A stretch of 64,000 bases of DNA from Eublepharis macularius (GCF_028583425.1 NC_072801.1:14466001-14530000); one strand, 5' to 3'; counted from the first letter of the stretch, positions 46,098 to 56,955 are shown. The notes: a model not told the origin generated them from the sequence alone. A program made the numbers and translations.

Positions 46098-46320
46098 CCG
46101 ATTTTATTTATTTATTTATTCAATTTTTATATCGCTTCTCTTCCACTAAGATCTTGAAGTGGTTCACAACCATTACAACATTTAAAAACCAATACAAAAA
46201 TATAATGCATTCAATAAAATCACAATAAAACTACAGCCTCATACAAATAATTAAAAATCACTCCAGTCCCACCCCAGCCTATGAAACCTTGTTAATAACA
46301 TAAAATTATAGACACAGCTG
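46098..46320 (-). mobile_element. LINE 3' tail, unassigned family
   Basis: Plus-strand TTATTTATTTATTTATTC followed by ATATCGCTTCTCTTCCAC suggests the reversed 3' end of a LINE. There is no coding remnant, and the limits are approximate. Confidence 0.35.
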
Positions 46321-46865
46321 TGGCCATAGGGCTGAAAAATTTGCCATCCCCTGAGCTAGAATATCTCGGCAGTTAAAATCTCTTAGGAAAAAGCCATTAT
46401 TTCCAAGCAAGAGAGAACTTTGTGCCCTAAAAGTGGGCTAAGTGTGTCAGCCCGTTCCCAAGCATATTCATATTCCATTCTAAACTGATCAGTTTGCTCC
46501 ACTAATTGTCCTCAGCTGGACATTTCAAAATATAGTGAGCGATTTTCTCTTTATCTGCAAATTAAAATTCTGCATGCATGGTTAATAATGTCTACCCTCT
46601 CCTTAAACCTCTGTTTTTGCTTTCCGCCACGCTTCTGATTTTAGAACACCACGTTATTGTGGAGTTTGGAGCTCTCTTCGCAACCCTACTTGGCACTCCT
46701 AGGCTTTTATTTTTCGAACTGCTTTTCTGAGTTCTTTTCTATTGTTGATTATTTGGACAGAGAGAGCCTCCTTGTGGTTGGCTTGTAAAACTGCAAGAAA
46801 ACATTTCTTGGCTACTAAACTATAGCAAAACTTGAAGCTTGCAAGGCGGGTTAGTTAGTTCAAAT

Positions 46866-47111
46866 CAGGGCTTTTTTCTGGGAAAAGAGGTGGTGGAACT
46901 CAGGGGGTTGCCCTCAGAGAAAATGGTCACATGGCTGGTGGCCCCGCCCCCTGATCTCCAGACAGAGGGGAGTTGAGAATGCCCTCTGCGCCGAGAGCAA
47001 TCTAAACTCCCCTCTGTCTGGAGATCAGGGGGCGGGGCCACCAGCCATGTGACCATTTTCAAGAGGTTCCAGAACTCCGTTCCCCCGCCTTCCTGCTGAA
47101 AAAAAGCCCGG
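46866..47111. mobile_element. hAT palindromic MITE (family H)
   Basis: Complete, with perfect 8-bp duplication GTTCAAAT (46858-46865 and 47112-47119). The right terminus has CCCGG in place of CCCTG. Confidence 0.9.
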
Positions 47112-47467
47112 GTTCAAATCAACATGTGAAATGTTGCCTTCTGCTTCTTGGCTTTTCTTACCTTTTGAGAAAAGGGTCCAAAGCTCAGTGGCAGAGCGGG
47201 TTCAGTTCCCAGTCTACCTAGTAAAAGATAGAAGATCCCTCCAGAAGAGCTGCTTCTAGTCAATAGTAGACATCAAACAACCGGAAAACTTGCAAGGGCA
47301 TTTGAGGAAGAGGGGTTCACTTCAACTTCCCCTGTATTCCCTTCCCCACACTGTTTCCTTTTTCTTTCCTCATGGCAGTTCCCATATCCCCTCCCCACCC
47401 TGCTTCTTTCTCTCCTTCCCACTTGGCCGACCAACTTTCTTTTATCTCCCCCCCCACACACCCCAGT

Positions 47468-47692
47468 CTTCACCTTTCTTTGTTATTTTTGACTTCGTTT
47501 ATACCCTGCCTTTCTCCCCAATGGGCACTGAAAGTGGCTTAAATTGTTCTCCTCTGTTTCATCCTCACAATAACGCTGTGAGATGGGTTTGGTTGGAAGT
47601 GCATGACTGGGCCAAGGTCACCCAGCAAGCTTCCATGGCTCAGTGGGTCTCTCAGATCCTAGTCTGAAACTCAAACCACTACGCTACAGTTC
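47468..47692 (-). mobile_element. tRNA-derived SINE, reverse copy
   Basis: The minus strand begins GTAGCGTAGTGGTTTGAG (A-box like), then reads GCTTGCTGGGTGACCTTGG. The body ends in GGGGAGAAAGGCAGGGTAT. Related to 22440-22830 and 59880-60025. Confidence 0.6.
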
Positions 47693-47869
47693 CCTCCCCT
47701 GGAACCTCTCCCTGGGAAAAGTCTGGCTGGGCTGCAAAAGCTGAGAGGTAGCACGTCACTCAGGTGAGTTGTATGGTGACTGCTGCTTGGCTCAATCAAA
47801 TCTTGCAAGTAACAACAACAACAACCACCAGGGCAGGATCTACAGTTGCCAGTGTCCAGAGCAACCTAA

Positions 47870-48240
47870 GTCTGGCCCCCTGCATGCGCATGCGCTCCTG
47901 GCACTGCGTGATGATGTCATTTCTATGATGTCATCACACAGGGCGGAGCATGCCACCAGTGCGGCAAGCCGGCTGCCCCGGCACATGGTGTGCCACGGAG
48001 CTGGCGGCAGCAGCGCGGGCGGCTGGGAGGCTGCCTGTGCCATTCGCCTGCCCTGCTGCAGGGGTGGCCAGATTGCCACGTGCTCCCTGTCCTGTGGAGC
48101 AGGTGAATGGCGTGGCCGGCCTCCCCCCTGTTCAGCTGCCCGTGCTGCCACCAGCCGCTCCCGGCAGCTAGCAGCTGCGCCCAGCACCCCCTCTTTGGCA
48201 CCGCCAGGGGCAGACTACTCCCCCTGCCCCCCCGGTCAAT
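47870..48240. repeat. GC-rich CpG-dense repeat, copy 2
   Basis: Shares CATGCGCATGCGC, GTGATGATGTCATTTC and GGTGTGCCACGGAGCTGG with 39195-39560. The 230-codon open frame across it is a composition effect. Confidence 0.6.
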
Positions 48241-48246
48241 CTGGCC

Positions 48247-48330
48247 CTGACAACAACAACATTCAATATATATACTGCCCTTCAGGGCAACTTTATACCC
48301 ACTCAGAGAAGTTTTCAAACTATGTTATTA
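48247..48330 (-). mobile_element. Sauria SINE 3' fragment
   Basis: ACAACAACATTCAATATATA followed by CTGCCCTTCAGGGCAAC matches the reversed 3' tail only. Confidence 0.6.
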
Positions 48331-49310
48331 TTAATGTGGGATCAAACTATATTAATATTAATGTGGCATCAAGGCATAATCACCACAGCACCTGGGTAAG
48401 TTGCATAACTTGTATAGTTGCCTGGTGGTTGCTACTTGCCTGCCTTGATGAGTCAATATAAAGATTAACTCAGTGGCTCTTGATGAAGGTTCTGGATTTT
48501 ACCCTTGGTCTCTCCAGGTGTTGGAACAAACCTTTCTCACTCTGTTTGAGATTCTGAAGTTACTCTGCAGTTAGCCCCTCTGCTCCCACCAGGTCTGCAA
48601 GACGGTTCTCATTACAGGCTGGGAGAGGGTATCTGGAAAGGGGCTTTTGCCAGTGCCTGCAGGGTAGAAAGGTGCATGAAAAAGTTGTCCTCCACCCAGG
48701 AAAGGCAGTTTGTAAGGTTCCCCCAAACCTGGAGCCTGCCCTGTACATCAGTTGAAGGCACTTTCAAGTGATCTCGGGAAGATGGTTCAGTAATTTGGAT
48801 GGAGACAGAGTGGTAGGGTTGCCTGCCCCCTAAGGATTTTGCATTGGATACCCTTGCCTTAGGAGTGCCAGGAAGCCATTTGGAACCCTGTTGATTCTGA
48901 AGTCCCATCCTGTGGTACGAACCCTGGCAGGCCCACCTGCAGTTGAGATGTACCTAGAGGGTTTGAAACCACCCTTGACAGCCCTTCCATCCCAGAAAGG
49001 TGAATGGGCGCCCAAGGGCCCATGGGCGAGTTTGTTTATCTCGGTGATTAAAGCAACCACAGCAGCGCATTTAAAGGTCAGAGTCCGTCGCCGTGGGAGA
49101 TGCTTTTTTTTCCAATAAAAGGCTTCCCACTGTCTTCCCACTGTCCAGCTGACAGGGGCCCTATTTACTTGTCAAGTTGAATTCTACAGTTTATTTTGAC
49201 ATTGCCAGAGGTGTGGGCCCAAAATGAACCATCTTGGGTCCCGGACCCAACAACGCCTGTTGAATCGAAGGGTAAAAGTGACTAGCGATGGTTCTGATGC
49301 ACCGGCATGC
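48331..49310. other. Intergenic, nothing recognised
   Basis: Several short open frames, none with a domain. No repeat firmly identified. Confidence 0.35.
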
Positions 49311-49318
49311 CAGATCAT

Positions 49319-49500
49319 GGCTGTTTTCACACTGTTTACCGTCCACGGAACATTGCGCCGAGCTCCCGGAACGACAGCGTCTTCCTGGTGTGATTTCACG
49401 CGAGAATGGTAGTTCTCGTGCAAAATCGTGCCAGGAAGACGGTGTCGTTCCGGGAGCTCAGCGCAATGTTTCGTGGTCGGTAAGCAGTGCGAAAATAGCC
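49319..49500. mobile_element. Palindromic MITE, GGCC-end family (P1)
   Basis: Ends GGCTGTTTTCACACTG and GTGCGAAAATAGCC. Perfect 3-bp duplication CAT (49316-49318 and 49501-49503). The core is shared with 28224-28399 (GAGCTCCCGGAACGACAGCG). Confidence 0.9.
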
Positions 49501-49503
49501 CAT

Positions 49504-50480
49504 GTCATGGCTACTCCTGAAACCACCCCATTGTACTCACTGACAAGTTTTTTTTCCCTTCTGTTTTTTCCCTTCTCTTCCCTTTCTAAGAGCTGCATAT
49601 CATGTGTACAAAACACAGGGAATATTAGCATGACCCATTTTTTATTTTAAAAATCCTAACACCCTGAGCACGTGTAGAATGCCATTCTCTTGAAGGAATC
49701 AAAGAAGTCTCTTCTTTCTAAAAAGACATAGAAGACACACTGTATGGGCAACATTTTCCTCTTTGAAGTTATTTATCTTCTTGTTTTTCTTGTTTTTTAA
49801 TAGAGCCGGGGGGGGGGAATAATTCCAGAAAAGTGAATGAATTATGGAGACAGAACAGATGAAAAGTCCTGTAATTTATATTATGACATTAAGGTTTTGG
49901 GGTTTTTTGGCTTCGAGACTTTCTGCTACATGCTGTGACTAAAAGATCATGTGTTGCTTGCTTGTGTGTTAATAGAAAAGCATGTTTTAATGGCTTTCTA
50001 TTCGCCATTGCATCCAGCATTGATCTGCTGGCTGAGCGAGTAGCATTTTGGCTGGCTTGCACCCCAGGTCCATGTTCTGTACAGTCAGCCCAAGATCTGG
50101 TAGAGGTAATTGACTGTGCTACTGTCAGAAAGCTCCACTAGGGTGTGCATTCTTTCTCTATGCCAGCGTGTGTGTTTGTCGAAAGAACAATCCTATTGAC
50201 ACAAGCATTGGCCCGCAAAGCTGAGTGGAATCCTGTCACTAACAACAGAGCCCTGGGAACATTATTTCAGTCACTTCCTGCTTTGGAAGCTGTCTAGCTG
50301 ACCCTCCACTGGGAAGTTGGAATCGTTCCTACAACTTTAATTAGAGGTAAAGAGGTTTAACTCATTTTCTGCCCTCTTTTGCTAGAGTTTGGTATTTGCT
50401 TATTAAGGTAGCTATTGTTAATACAAAAGCTTTCAGCTCCATCACCGTTGAGACATCCGGATCAAAACTTCCGGAATTGC
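49504..50480. other. Intergenic, nothing recognised
   Basis: AT-rich, with a G run at 49808-49817. No feature supported. Confidence 0.35.
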
Positions 50481-50483
50481 TTA

Positions 50484-50662
50484 GAGCCAAGCTACAAGTG
50501 ACGAATGACACTTGAACGGCAAGTGAACAGACTCACGCGTATTCTTCCTTGTTCACTTGTGCTCCAAGTGGAGCGCAACTGGAGCACAAGTGAACACGGA
50601 GGAATACGCGTGAGTCTGTTCACTTGCCGTTCAAGTGGCATTCGTCACTTGTAGCTTGGCCC
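50484..50662. mobile_element. Palindromic MITE, P2 family, core A
   Basis: Ends GAGCCAAGCTACAAGTGACG and CACTTGTAGCTTGGCCC, flanks TTA/TCA. Slightly shorter centre than other copies. Confidence 0.8.
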
Positions 50663-51038
50663 TCAGTCTCACCAGGGAGGGTTTATCTCCTTCCTCAGGT
50701 AGATGGAGAAGAGGATTACTTTTAAGGCCATTGGTCCAGGGTAAGAGTGTGCCTGTCATATGCCACAGAACAGCTCTTTCTGGATTTTGAGATTGGGATT
50801 TCATATCGAGGAAATATTTCTTCCTTGATAACTTAGAATTGGGGAGGTGGGGAAGAGATCCAATCTTAGCTAGAGCTGATACTACATACCTCTTCTTTCC
50901 TTCACATTAAGGGATATGGGAGAGGCTGGGTCTAGTTTTCCTGGAGGGCCACTTTGAAAAGAGGAAAGAGCGAGCTTGTGGGACAATATTTCCATCACCA
51001 GAATAGATACAGCCAGCTAAGATGTTACTCAGGACTAG

Positions 51039-51240
51039 GGCTGTTCCCACACGGCTTACCTGAACCCGGAACACTGCGCAGCATGCAAAAAAAACTGCGG
51101 AAGATCGCGTTTTCTCTCGCGAGTTTTGCGCGATGTTGCACAACATTGCGCAAAACTCGCGAGAGAAAACACGATTTTCCGCGTTTTTTTCAGCATGCTG
51201 CGCAGCATTCTGGGTTCAGGTAAGCCGTGTGGGAATGGCC
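51039..51240. mobile_element. P1 palindromic MITE inserted at the tip of an H element
   Basis: Ends GGCTGTTCCCACACGGC and GTGTGGGAATGGCC, 3-bp flanks TAG (51036-51038) and CAG (51241-51243). The CAG is also the first three bases of the H element to its right. The core includes CTCGCGAGTTTTGCGCGATG, a CpG-rich palindrome. Confidence 0.85.
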
Positions 51241-51547
51241 CAGGGCTTTTTTTCTGGGAAAAGAGGAACTCAGTGGTGGAACTCAGGACTGCACAATGAC
51301 GTCACTTTGGGTCTACTGGAACAAGGGAGGAGTTTTTTAAAGTTTAAATTGCCCTTGGCGAAAATGGTCACATGGCCGGTGGCCCCCACCCCCTGATCTC
51401 CAGACAGAGGGGAATTTAGATTGTGGCGCGTAGAGCAATCTCAACTCCCCTCTGTCTGGAGAACAGGGGGCGGGGCCACCGGCCACGTGACCATTTTCAA
51501 GAGGTGCCAGAAGTCTGTTCCACCATTCCAGCTGGAAAAAAGCCCTG
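51241..51547. mobile_element. hAT palindromic MITE (family H), separated from its left duplication
   Basis: Ends CAGGGCTTTTTTTCTGGG and GCTGGAAAAAAGCCCTG. Its right flank CTCAGGAC (51548-51555) is matched by CTCAGGAC at 51028-51035, on the far side of the P1 element. The H element therefore came first and the P1 element entered its terminal CAG. The nest ends about 100 bp before the NHLRC4 start codon. Confidence 0.85.
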
Positions 51548-51649
51548 CTCAGGACCTTTGCCAGCCCTCACAAGATCAAAATCTGCCCTCCTGAGCCTAC
51601 AGTTTTATAACTGCCTTTGATGATATTTTTGAAGCAGAGAGAGAAAGAG

Positions 51650-52750
51650 ATGGATTATACTTTGGAGGACACACAGCGCAAGGAGAAACTCCTGAGAACT
51701 GTTTACACCCTCCAAGTTAAATCCGATTCCACATTTCAAAAGGCCAGCCCACTCCTGAGCAATCACCGTGGCATGGGGATGGTGACGGAGCATCAGGTTC
51801 AAGAACTGGCTGAGAAAGCCAAAGTCATTTGCCATGACTTGGACAATATCAGAAACCACCTCTTCTATCGGCAGAATGACCTAGTACAGCAGATCCCAAA
51901 CCCCAACGGTAGCTGTTACAGTGGTGTAAGTGGAATCCATTGTACACTGGATGGATCTGTTTATGTGACTTGTGAGAGTGCCCCAAGGGTCCATGTCTTC
52001 AATCACTCAGGCCAAGTGGTTCAGTGTCTACCTTGTGTGGAATCAAAGAAGAAGGAGACCTTTTTGCCAGAGGATGTGACCCTCACCAGAGCAGGGATGG
52101 TGGCTGTAACCGACATGGTGAACAAAACCATCCGCGTTTTCAACCATCACTCAAAGTTTTCTAAGGGTGAATGGGTAAAAATTGGCCAGTTCTGTTCCCC
52201 CCGGGGAATTGGAGTGGACACTTCTGGCAAGTTACTGGTGGCGGACTACACAGAAGGCAAAGTTCATAGCTTTGCTTTGGACCACGCATTCAAGGTGCAG
52301 AGCCCTCACTCTGTATCTGACCTGTGTGGGCCGCGTTATGTGTGCGCCGCACCAGAAGGAGGGTTTGTTGTGAGTGAAGAGTGTGGTGATGTCAAACTGT
52401 TCAATAACAGTCACAAACTTCTCTTTTCCATCTGCCACAAATTCAGCCATAGTTTTGGCAACCCTGCTGGGGTATGTGCTGACAGAGAGGGCAACATCAT
52501 TGTGGCTGATGAACAGCACCGGAAAATCCACTTGTTTCCCCGAAATGGTTCCCCTATTTGCTTGGTTTCAAAAGGTCTTCAGAGACCGACTGGAATAGCT
52601 TGTTCCACTCAGGGGTTGTTATATGTTGCCGACTCTGGAGATGATAATATCAAAGTCTTCAAGTATCGGGTGAGACCCCCTTTCAATGCAGACCTTCTTT
52701 CTGCGTCCAGTGAGAGTCCAAATCTAACTCCCAGAAGGAGGGTAGAGTAG
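51650..52750 (+). CDS. NHLRC4: NHLRC4: NHL-repeat beta-propeller protein
   Basis: Single open coding exon, 366 residues from ATG 51650 (GAGATGG, a strong start context). An in-frame ATG at 51620 has a weaker context, and an acceptor (TTTGAAGCAG) lies between the two, so the exact start depends on splicing. Residues 1-85 are helical and charged. From about residue 88 six NHL blades follow. Each ends in a V-x-V-F or K-x-x-x-F type strand, for example the ADYTEGKVHSFAL, VVSEECGDVKLFN, ADEQHRKIHLFP and ADSGDDNIKVFK segments. The last 120 residues align closely with human NHLRC4 (GNVIVADEQRRQVTLFP and LFPRAGPPICLVSEGL as remembered). Human NHLRC4 is only about 123 residues, so this protein keeps a full propeller that the human one lacks. 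Function is unknown. NHL propellers usually bind protein or RNA. It lies downstream of PRR35 on the same strand, as in mammals. Confidence 0.93.
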   Translation: MDYTLEDTQRKEKLLRTVYTLQVKSDSTFQKASPLLSNHRGMGMVTEHQVQELAEKAKVICHDLDNIRNHLFYRQNDLVQQIPNPNGSCYSGVSGIHCTLDGSVYVTCESAPRVHVFNHSGQVVQCLPCVESKKKETFLPEDVTLTRAGMVAVTDMVNKTIRVFNHHSKFSKGEWVKIGQFCSPRGIGVDTSGKLLVADYTEGKVHSFALDHAFKVQSPHSVSDLCGPRYVCAAPEGGFVVSEECGDVKLFNNSHKLLFSICHKFSHSFGNPAGVCADREGNIIVADEQHRKIHLFPRNGSPICLVSKGLQRPTGIACSTQGLLYVADSGDDNIKVFKYRVRPPFNADLLSASSESPNLTPRRRVE

Positions 52751-52870
52751 GAGTCTCCATCCTTCCATATCCTTTAAATAGTTTACCATGTGACCTCACC
52801 TGAGGGGGCATTCTTTTGTCACATATATTGTACTGGTGGAGAAATGTGCTTGCCATAGATGACTAACTCG

Positions 52871-52872
<2 letters not shown>

Positions 52873-52937
<65 letters not shown>

Positions 52938-52938
52938 A
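52873..52938. repeat. (GAAA)n microsatellite
   Basis: About 16 tetranucleotide units. Probably in the NHLRC4 3' UTR if the polyadenylation site at 53677 is used. Confidence 0.9.
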
Positions 52939-53129
52939 AACCAGCACCCCTCCCCAAATAACACGGGAAGTCAAAAGAGAGCTGAACCACTAACAGGAGC
53001 TGAGTAGAGAATTTATTGAACAGAATTTTTAAAAATCTCAACATGGTTTGGCAATATGTTTTTTCCCCCAGGCAACATGTTAATGTATTTCCCTATTCTG
53101 AGAGCAGGGTTCTCTCAGAGTGCATCTGA

Positions 53130-53553
53130 GGGCCAAGCTACAAGTGACGAATTACACTTGAATGGCAAGTGAACACTCACGTGTATTCCTCCCGTTCACT
53201 TGCGCTCCACTACGTGACTAAGAGCGGGACCACAAGTGACGCCTGACACAGGTTGGACACTTGCCAGCTTCCCTCAAGTTTTGATGGGAAATGTAGGCAG
53301 CTTGGCGGAATGTTGGACAAGTGACAGTTGAAAAGTCCATTGGACAGCCGTCGGAGAGCCAAACTGCAAGACCAGGATGCCTACATTTCCCATCAAAACT
53401 TGAGGGACGCTGACAAGTGTCCAACCTGTGTCAGGCATCACTTGTGGTCCCGCTCTGAGTGGAGCGCAAGTGGAGTGCAAGTGAACAGGGAGGAATACAT
53501 GTGTGTCTGTTCACTTGCCATTCAAGTGTCATTCGTCACTTGTAGCTTGGCTC
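53130..53553. mobile_element. P2 core-A MITE interrupted by a P2 core-B MITE
   Basis: Outer ends GGGCCAAGCTACAAGTGACG (53130) and CACTTGTAGCTTGGCTC (to 53553). The outer element is broken in its centre by the inner element at 53222-53455, so core A predates this core-B insertion. Confidence 0.8.
53222..53455. mobile_element. P2 core-B MITE, nested
   Basis: Ends GAGCGGGACCACAAGTGACG and CACTTGTGGTCCCGCTC, flanks TAA/TGA. This end variant (GAGCGGGACCAC) differs from GAGCCAAGCTAC but carries the same core as 35362-35563 and is shared with 20684. Confidence 0.8.
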
Positions 53554-53676
53554 TTATATGTGTTCTCTTACTGAAGCTGAAAATGAGGCCTGGTTCATAC
53601 ATGCAGGAGAATAAGGTAGCAGGGACCCAAAGTGGTAGAATAGCCTACAACAGTTAACTCACAGGGACTATCTCTC

Positions 53677-53682
53677 AATAAA
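53677..53682 (+). terminator. NHLRC4: Candidate polyadenylation signal
   Basis: AATAAA followed within 40 bases by GT-rich sequence (TGTGTGTTGAATTTGGG, TTTTTGTGGGTC). It fits NHLRC4, 927 bases past the stop codon. A second AATAAA is at 53798-53803. If used, the 3' UTR includes the microsatellite and the nested MITEs. Confidence 0.4.
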
Positions 53683-53829
53683 TGTGTGTTGAATTTGGGT
53701 TTCATTTTTGTGGGTCTTTGTGCAAAGGAAGACATGTTGTCTCCTACCAATATATTATTACAGAGAATATTTAATCTTACTTTGTATATATTTGATGAAT
53801 AAAAAGTAAGTGAATGTGTTTCTTCTATC

Positions 53830-54190
53830 ACTGACACTGAGAATTAGACCTCATTTAAGTTGTTACCTTATCCCAACTAAGACAATATCAGTGTGTTCAA
53901 AAGATCAAAATAATAAAAGAGTATAATGAACCCTATTTTCCTTGTTTGATATATTTAATTTATAATTTTTCTTTAAAATACTCGAGGCAGAAAATAAAAA
54001 GCCATAGTACACCAACTTACCCATTTGCCACACTATTCAGCATCTCAGATGTCCTTCAAAGCACACTTTGAAGAGTAGAATTTAAAACAAATGCCACATG
54101 ATCAGTGTATTTGTTTACTTCTATTTGTAATACGATCTTTGTTTTGTCATGTGCTTAGTTCTTATGGCCCCTTCTTACATGCCCAGGGTA
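53830..54190. other. AT-rich intergenic, nothing recognised
   Basis: No gene or repeat supported. Confidence 0.35.
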
Positions 54191-54194
54191 ATGC

Positions 54195-54368
54195 CGATCT
54201 CAGATAGCAATTTCCCCCAGCTCAGCTCGGCTAGGGATCCTGACGGTGTTTTGCCGTCTTCTGGGCCATTGGGAGTGTGGGGAGGGGGAGGTAGTTGTGA
54301 ATTTCCTGCCCTGTGCAGGGGGTTGGACTAGATGACCCTGGAGATCCCTTCCAACCCTATGATTCTAT
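54195..54368 (+). mobile_element. CR1 LINE 3' end
   Basis: Ends with the diagnostic CR1 tail: GGGGGTTGGACTAGATGACC, then CCCTTCCAACCCTATGATTC and the octamer repeat ATTCTATG. Only the 3' 170 bp remain. Confidence 0.85.
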
Positions 54369-56010
54369 GTACCTCATGGTGGTCTCATAACCTGTCACCG
54401 ATCAGACCCCGACTGGCTTATTGCAAGGTTGCAGCATCACAAATCTTCCAACCATACCATGAGGCCCTCTATCTAACTGATAGCCACGTATGTGTAACTC
54501 CCAGAGTCCTGAGTGTCAGGTTCAATGTCTAGAGTTATGTTTACAAATTCAAAATGTAAATACAATTTATTTAAATATAACAGAACACAACTGTGAAAAC
54601 ATTTCCAAAGTTATCAATACTTGGTCGGTAACCAGTGACCCCAGAGCAGAGTCCTACGCACAATCCACTTAGTAGTACAGACAGTTCTGTGGTCTTGGCC
54701 AGAGGCTATAGCCGTAACAGCATCCCAAATATCCAGAAGGCCTTGTAACAGCAGGACTCTGTGAAGATGCTGTATGAAGCCTGGAATTTGGTTGTTGCCC
54801 TAGGAGCAGTTCCCCTTTCTTCCTGGCAAAAGTGGGGCAGCTCTGTTCCCAAGTGCTGGTCTCAAGCAGTCAAGATGCAATTTCAACTCTACGACCTTCT
54901 TAGAGGCAAGGCTTGAAAACAAGCTTTGCTCCCAAACAGCAGTAGCTTCAGCACTTTTCCCTCTTTTCCAATCTTTTCAGCTAGCCTAGTCCTGCATTAT
55001 ACCACTTCTCCTAATCATGTCGACTTTTTTAACACACACCCCATGAACCTTTGCTGAACATGCAAATTAATACAAACCTAGGTACACCTCAGTTATCTGC
55101 TGGTCCTGTCTGCTAGTCTAGTATATCTATATATCTGCAGTCTACTAATCAGACCTAGGTCCTAGACCCCAAACCTTTTTTTCAGTACAGGCTTACATTC
55201 GCCTCTCTCTGCATGGATCAAAATATCTGCACGAAGGGGGCCATACAAGGCTAGGGTTACATGTGTCTGCAATCCCAGAGAAAACCCAAATGTGCAGAAA
55301 AATTATTTTATTAGTTATTATTTGCTTCTCTTCAGGCTCCGTCCCCAAAATCTCCAGGAATTTCTCAGCCTGGACCTAGCAACCCTATTACATTGTGAAG
55401 AAAATGCTGTGTGTTGATCCATTCCAAAATAGCACCAAGTGCTACTGGTTGTCACTGGAGGGAGAAATGCTGGTGACAGAGGAGGATGGCAAGAAAGAAC
55501 AGCAGGACACAGGAAAAAAGAAGGGACTCCAGTCCAAAATGAAGGGATGTCAATCCAGCAAGCTAGGAAAGAGGGGCAGATGTTTGCTTGAAGAAACATG
55601 TGGGCACCTGGAATCTCATTGCTGGGAAGGCACTACAAAGGAGAATCACTGACCCACAATATGGGTGGCAATATTTTGCACATGAGAACAACATGAAAGG
55701 GAAAAAATACACCCAGCCACCAAGATACCAAAAGTAGATAAGCTATTAGAAAATATCTCAAGTGATACAATTATACAATGATAATTAACAAGAAATGTAA
55801 ATACATGAGATTACACAGCAATGTATTTTCCTAAGTAAACAATTGCGACCTTGATAAACAACATGTAAAGAGTATCAAAGGGCCAGATGTCAAATTAATG
55901 GCCTGTAGCTGAAAGTCAGAAGAAATATATGGCAAATGCTAGCAAAACATTTCCACTATATCTGTCTCAGATATATCAATTTACTTGTTCTCACACATGT
56001 GGAATGAATT
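54369..56010. other. Intergenic, mostly unassigned
   Basis: AT-rich. 55345-55390 holds a short reversed AGGGTTGCCA-type MITE piece (CCAGGAATTTCTCAGCC, TAGCAACCC). No gene seen. Confidence 0.35.
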
Positions 56011-56013
56011 GTT

Positions 56014-56170
56014 GTTTGTTTATAGTCCACATTTCTCACTGAGGTCCAAGGCAGTGAATAATGCAAGTGAGTACAATTTAATACAATACAATATTCAATA
56101 GCTAGGACATTCACAGAGCAACATACAACATGGACATTCAATGAAAACAGATACAATAGGGTCCCGTAGC
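56014..56170 (-). mobile_element. LINE 3' UTR end (L2/CR1-like)
   Basis: TAGTCCACATTTCTCACTGAG is the reversed 3' end also seen at 1550-1585. Short fragment. Confidence 0.6.
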
Positions 56171-56359
56171 TGCAAAAATGAAAAACTAGCAGTTCAAAAC
56201 TGAAAATAATTCAGTTTTGTTGAATTATTGATGCTCGCTTTTTGTGGATGGTTTGAGGGGTTCCTTTTGCTTTAAGTTGGCAATATTTTGCACCTGAAAG
56301 TTGGAGAGATGGCATATGGATCTACTTACTTTGGATCTGTCTATAAAAGCCGTGCATGT

Positions 56360-56955
56360 AGGATTGCCTACCTCCAGGAAGGGCCTGGAGAGATCCTGAA
56401 ATTACAACTACTTTCCAGACTACAGAGATCAGTTCCCCTGGAGAAAATCAAAAAGAGTCCAGTAGCACCTTTAAGACTAACCAATTTTATTGTAGCATAA
56501 GCTTTCGAGAATCAAGTTCTCTTCATCAGATGCATGATACAGAGACTGGTCAAATACAGAAGAGGAGGGAAAGAAGGGGAGGAGAGAGAAGAGGCAATTA
56601 GGGGGGGAAACCAAAACATTCCTTTGCTAGTATATGTAAACATCTCCTTTTGGTGTGTGGATCAGTTGGCTTCAAAGGAGTTTGCCCTGTTAGTTTGTAG
56701 CAGCCAAACAGCTAGACCATCCAATTCCAATGTAGTATGAGCCTTCAATAACCACAGCTCTCCTTGCCAGATGCATCTGACAAAGAGATCTGTGGTCCCC
56801 GAAAGCCCACGCCAGGTGCCACTGAGAAAATGGCTGCTTTGGAGGGTGGATTCTATGGCATTATACCCTACTAAGACCCCTCTACTCCCCAAACCCCACC
56901 ATCTCCAGTTCCACCCCAAATCTCCAGGAATTTCCCAACTCGGAGTTGGCAATTG
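56360..56955 (+). mobile_element. AGGGTTGCCA-type MITE split by a Penelope-type element
   Basis: Left part 56360-56448 (AGGATTGCCTACCTCCAGG ... CCCCTGGAGAAAAT) and right part 56824-56955 (GAGAAAATGGCTGCTTTGG ... GAGTTGGCAAT) join cleanly when the insert and one copy of GAGAAAAT are removed. Confidence 0.75.
56449..56823. mobile_element. Penelope-type family-2 element, inverted arms
   Basis: Minus arm 56449-56540, spacer with GAAGGGGAGGAGAGAGAAG, short plus arm 56768-56823 (CTGACAAAGAGATCTGTGG, CCCCGAAAGCCCACG). 8-bp duplication GAGAAAAT (56441-56448 and 56824-56831). Same composite as 11370-11829. Confidence 0.75.

Noticed and set aside
47769-48461. 230-codon open frame on the + strand
   Set aside because: Runs across a GC-rich repeat and a SINE fragment. 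High GC lowers stop frequency, so length is not evidence of coding.
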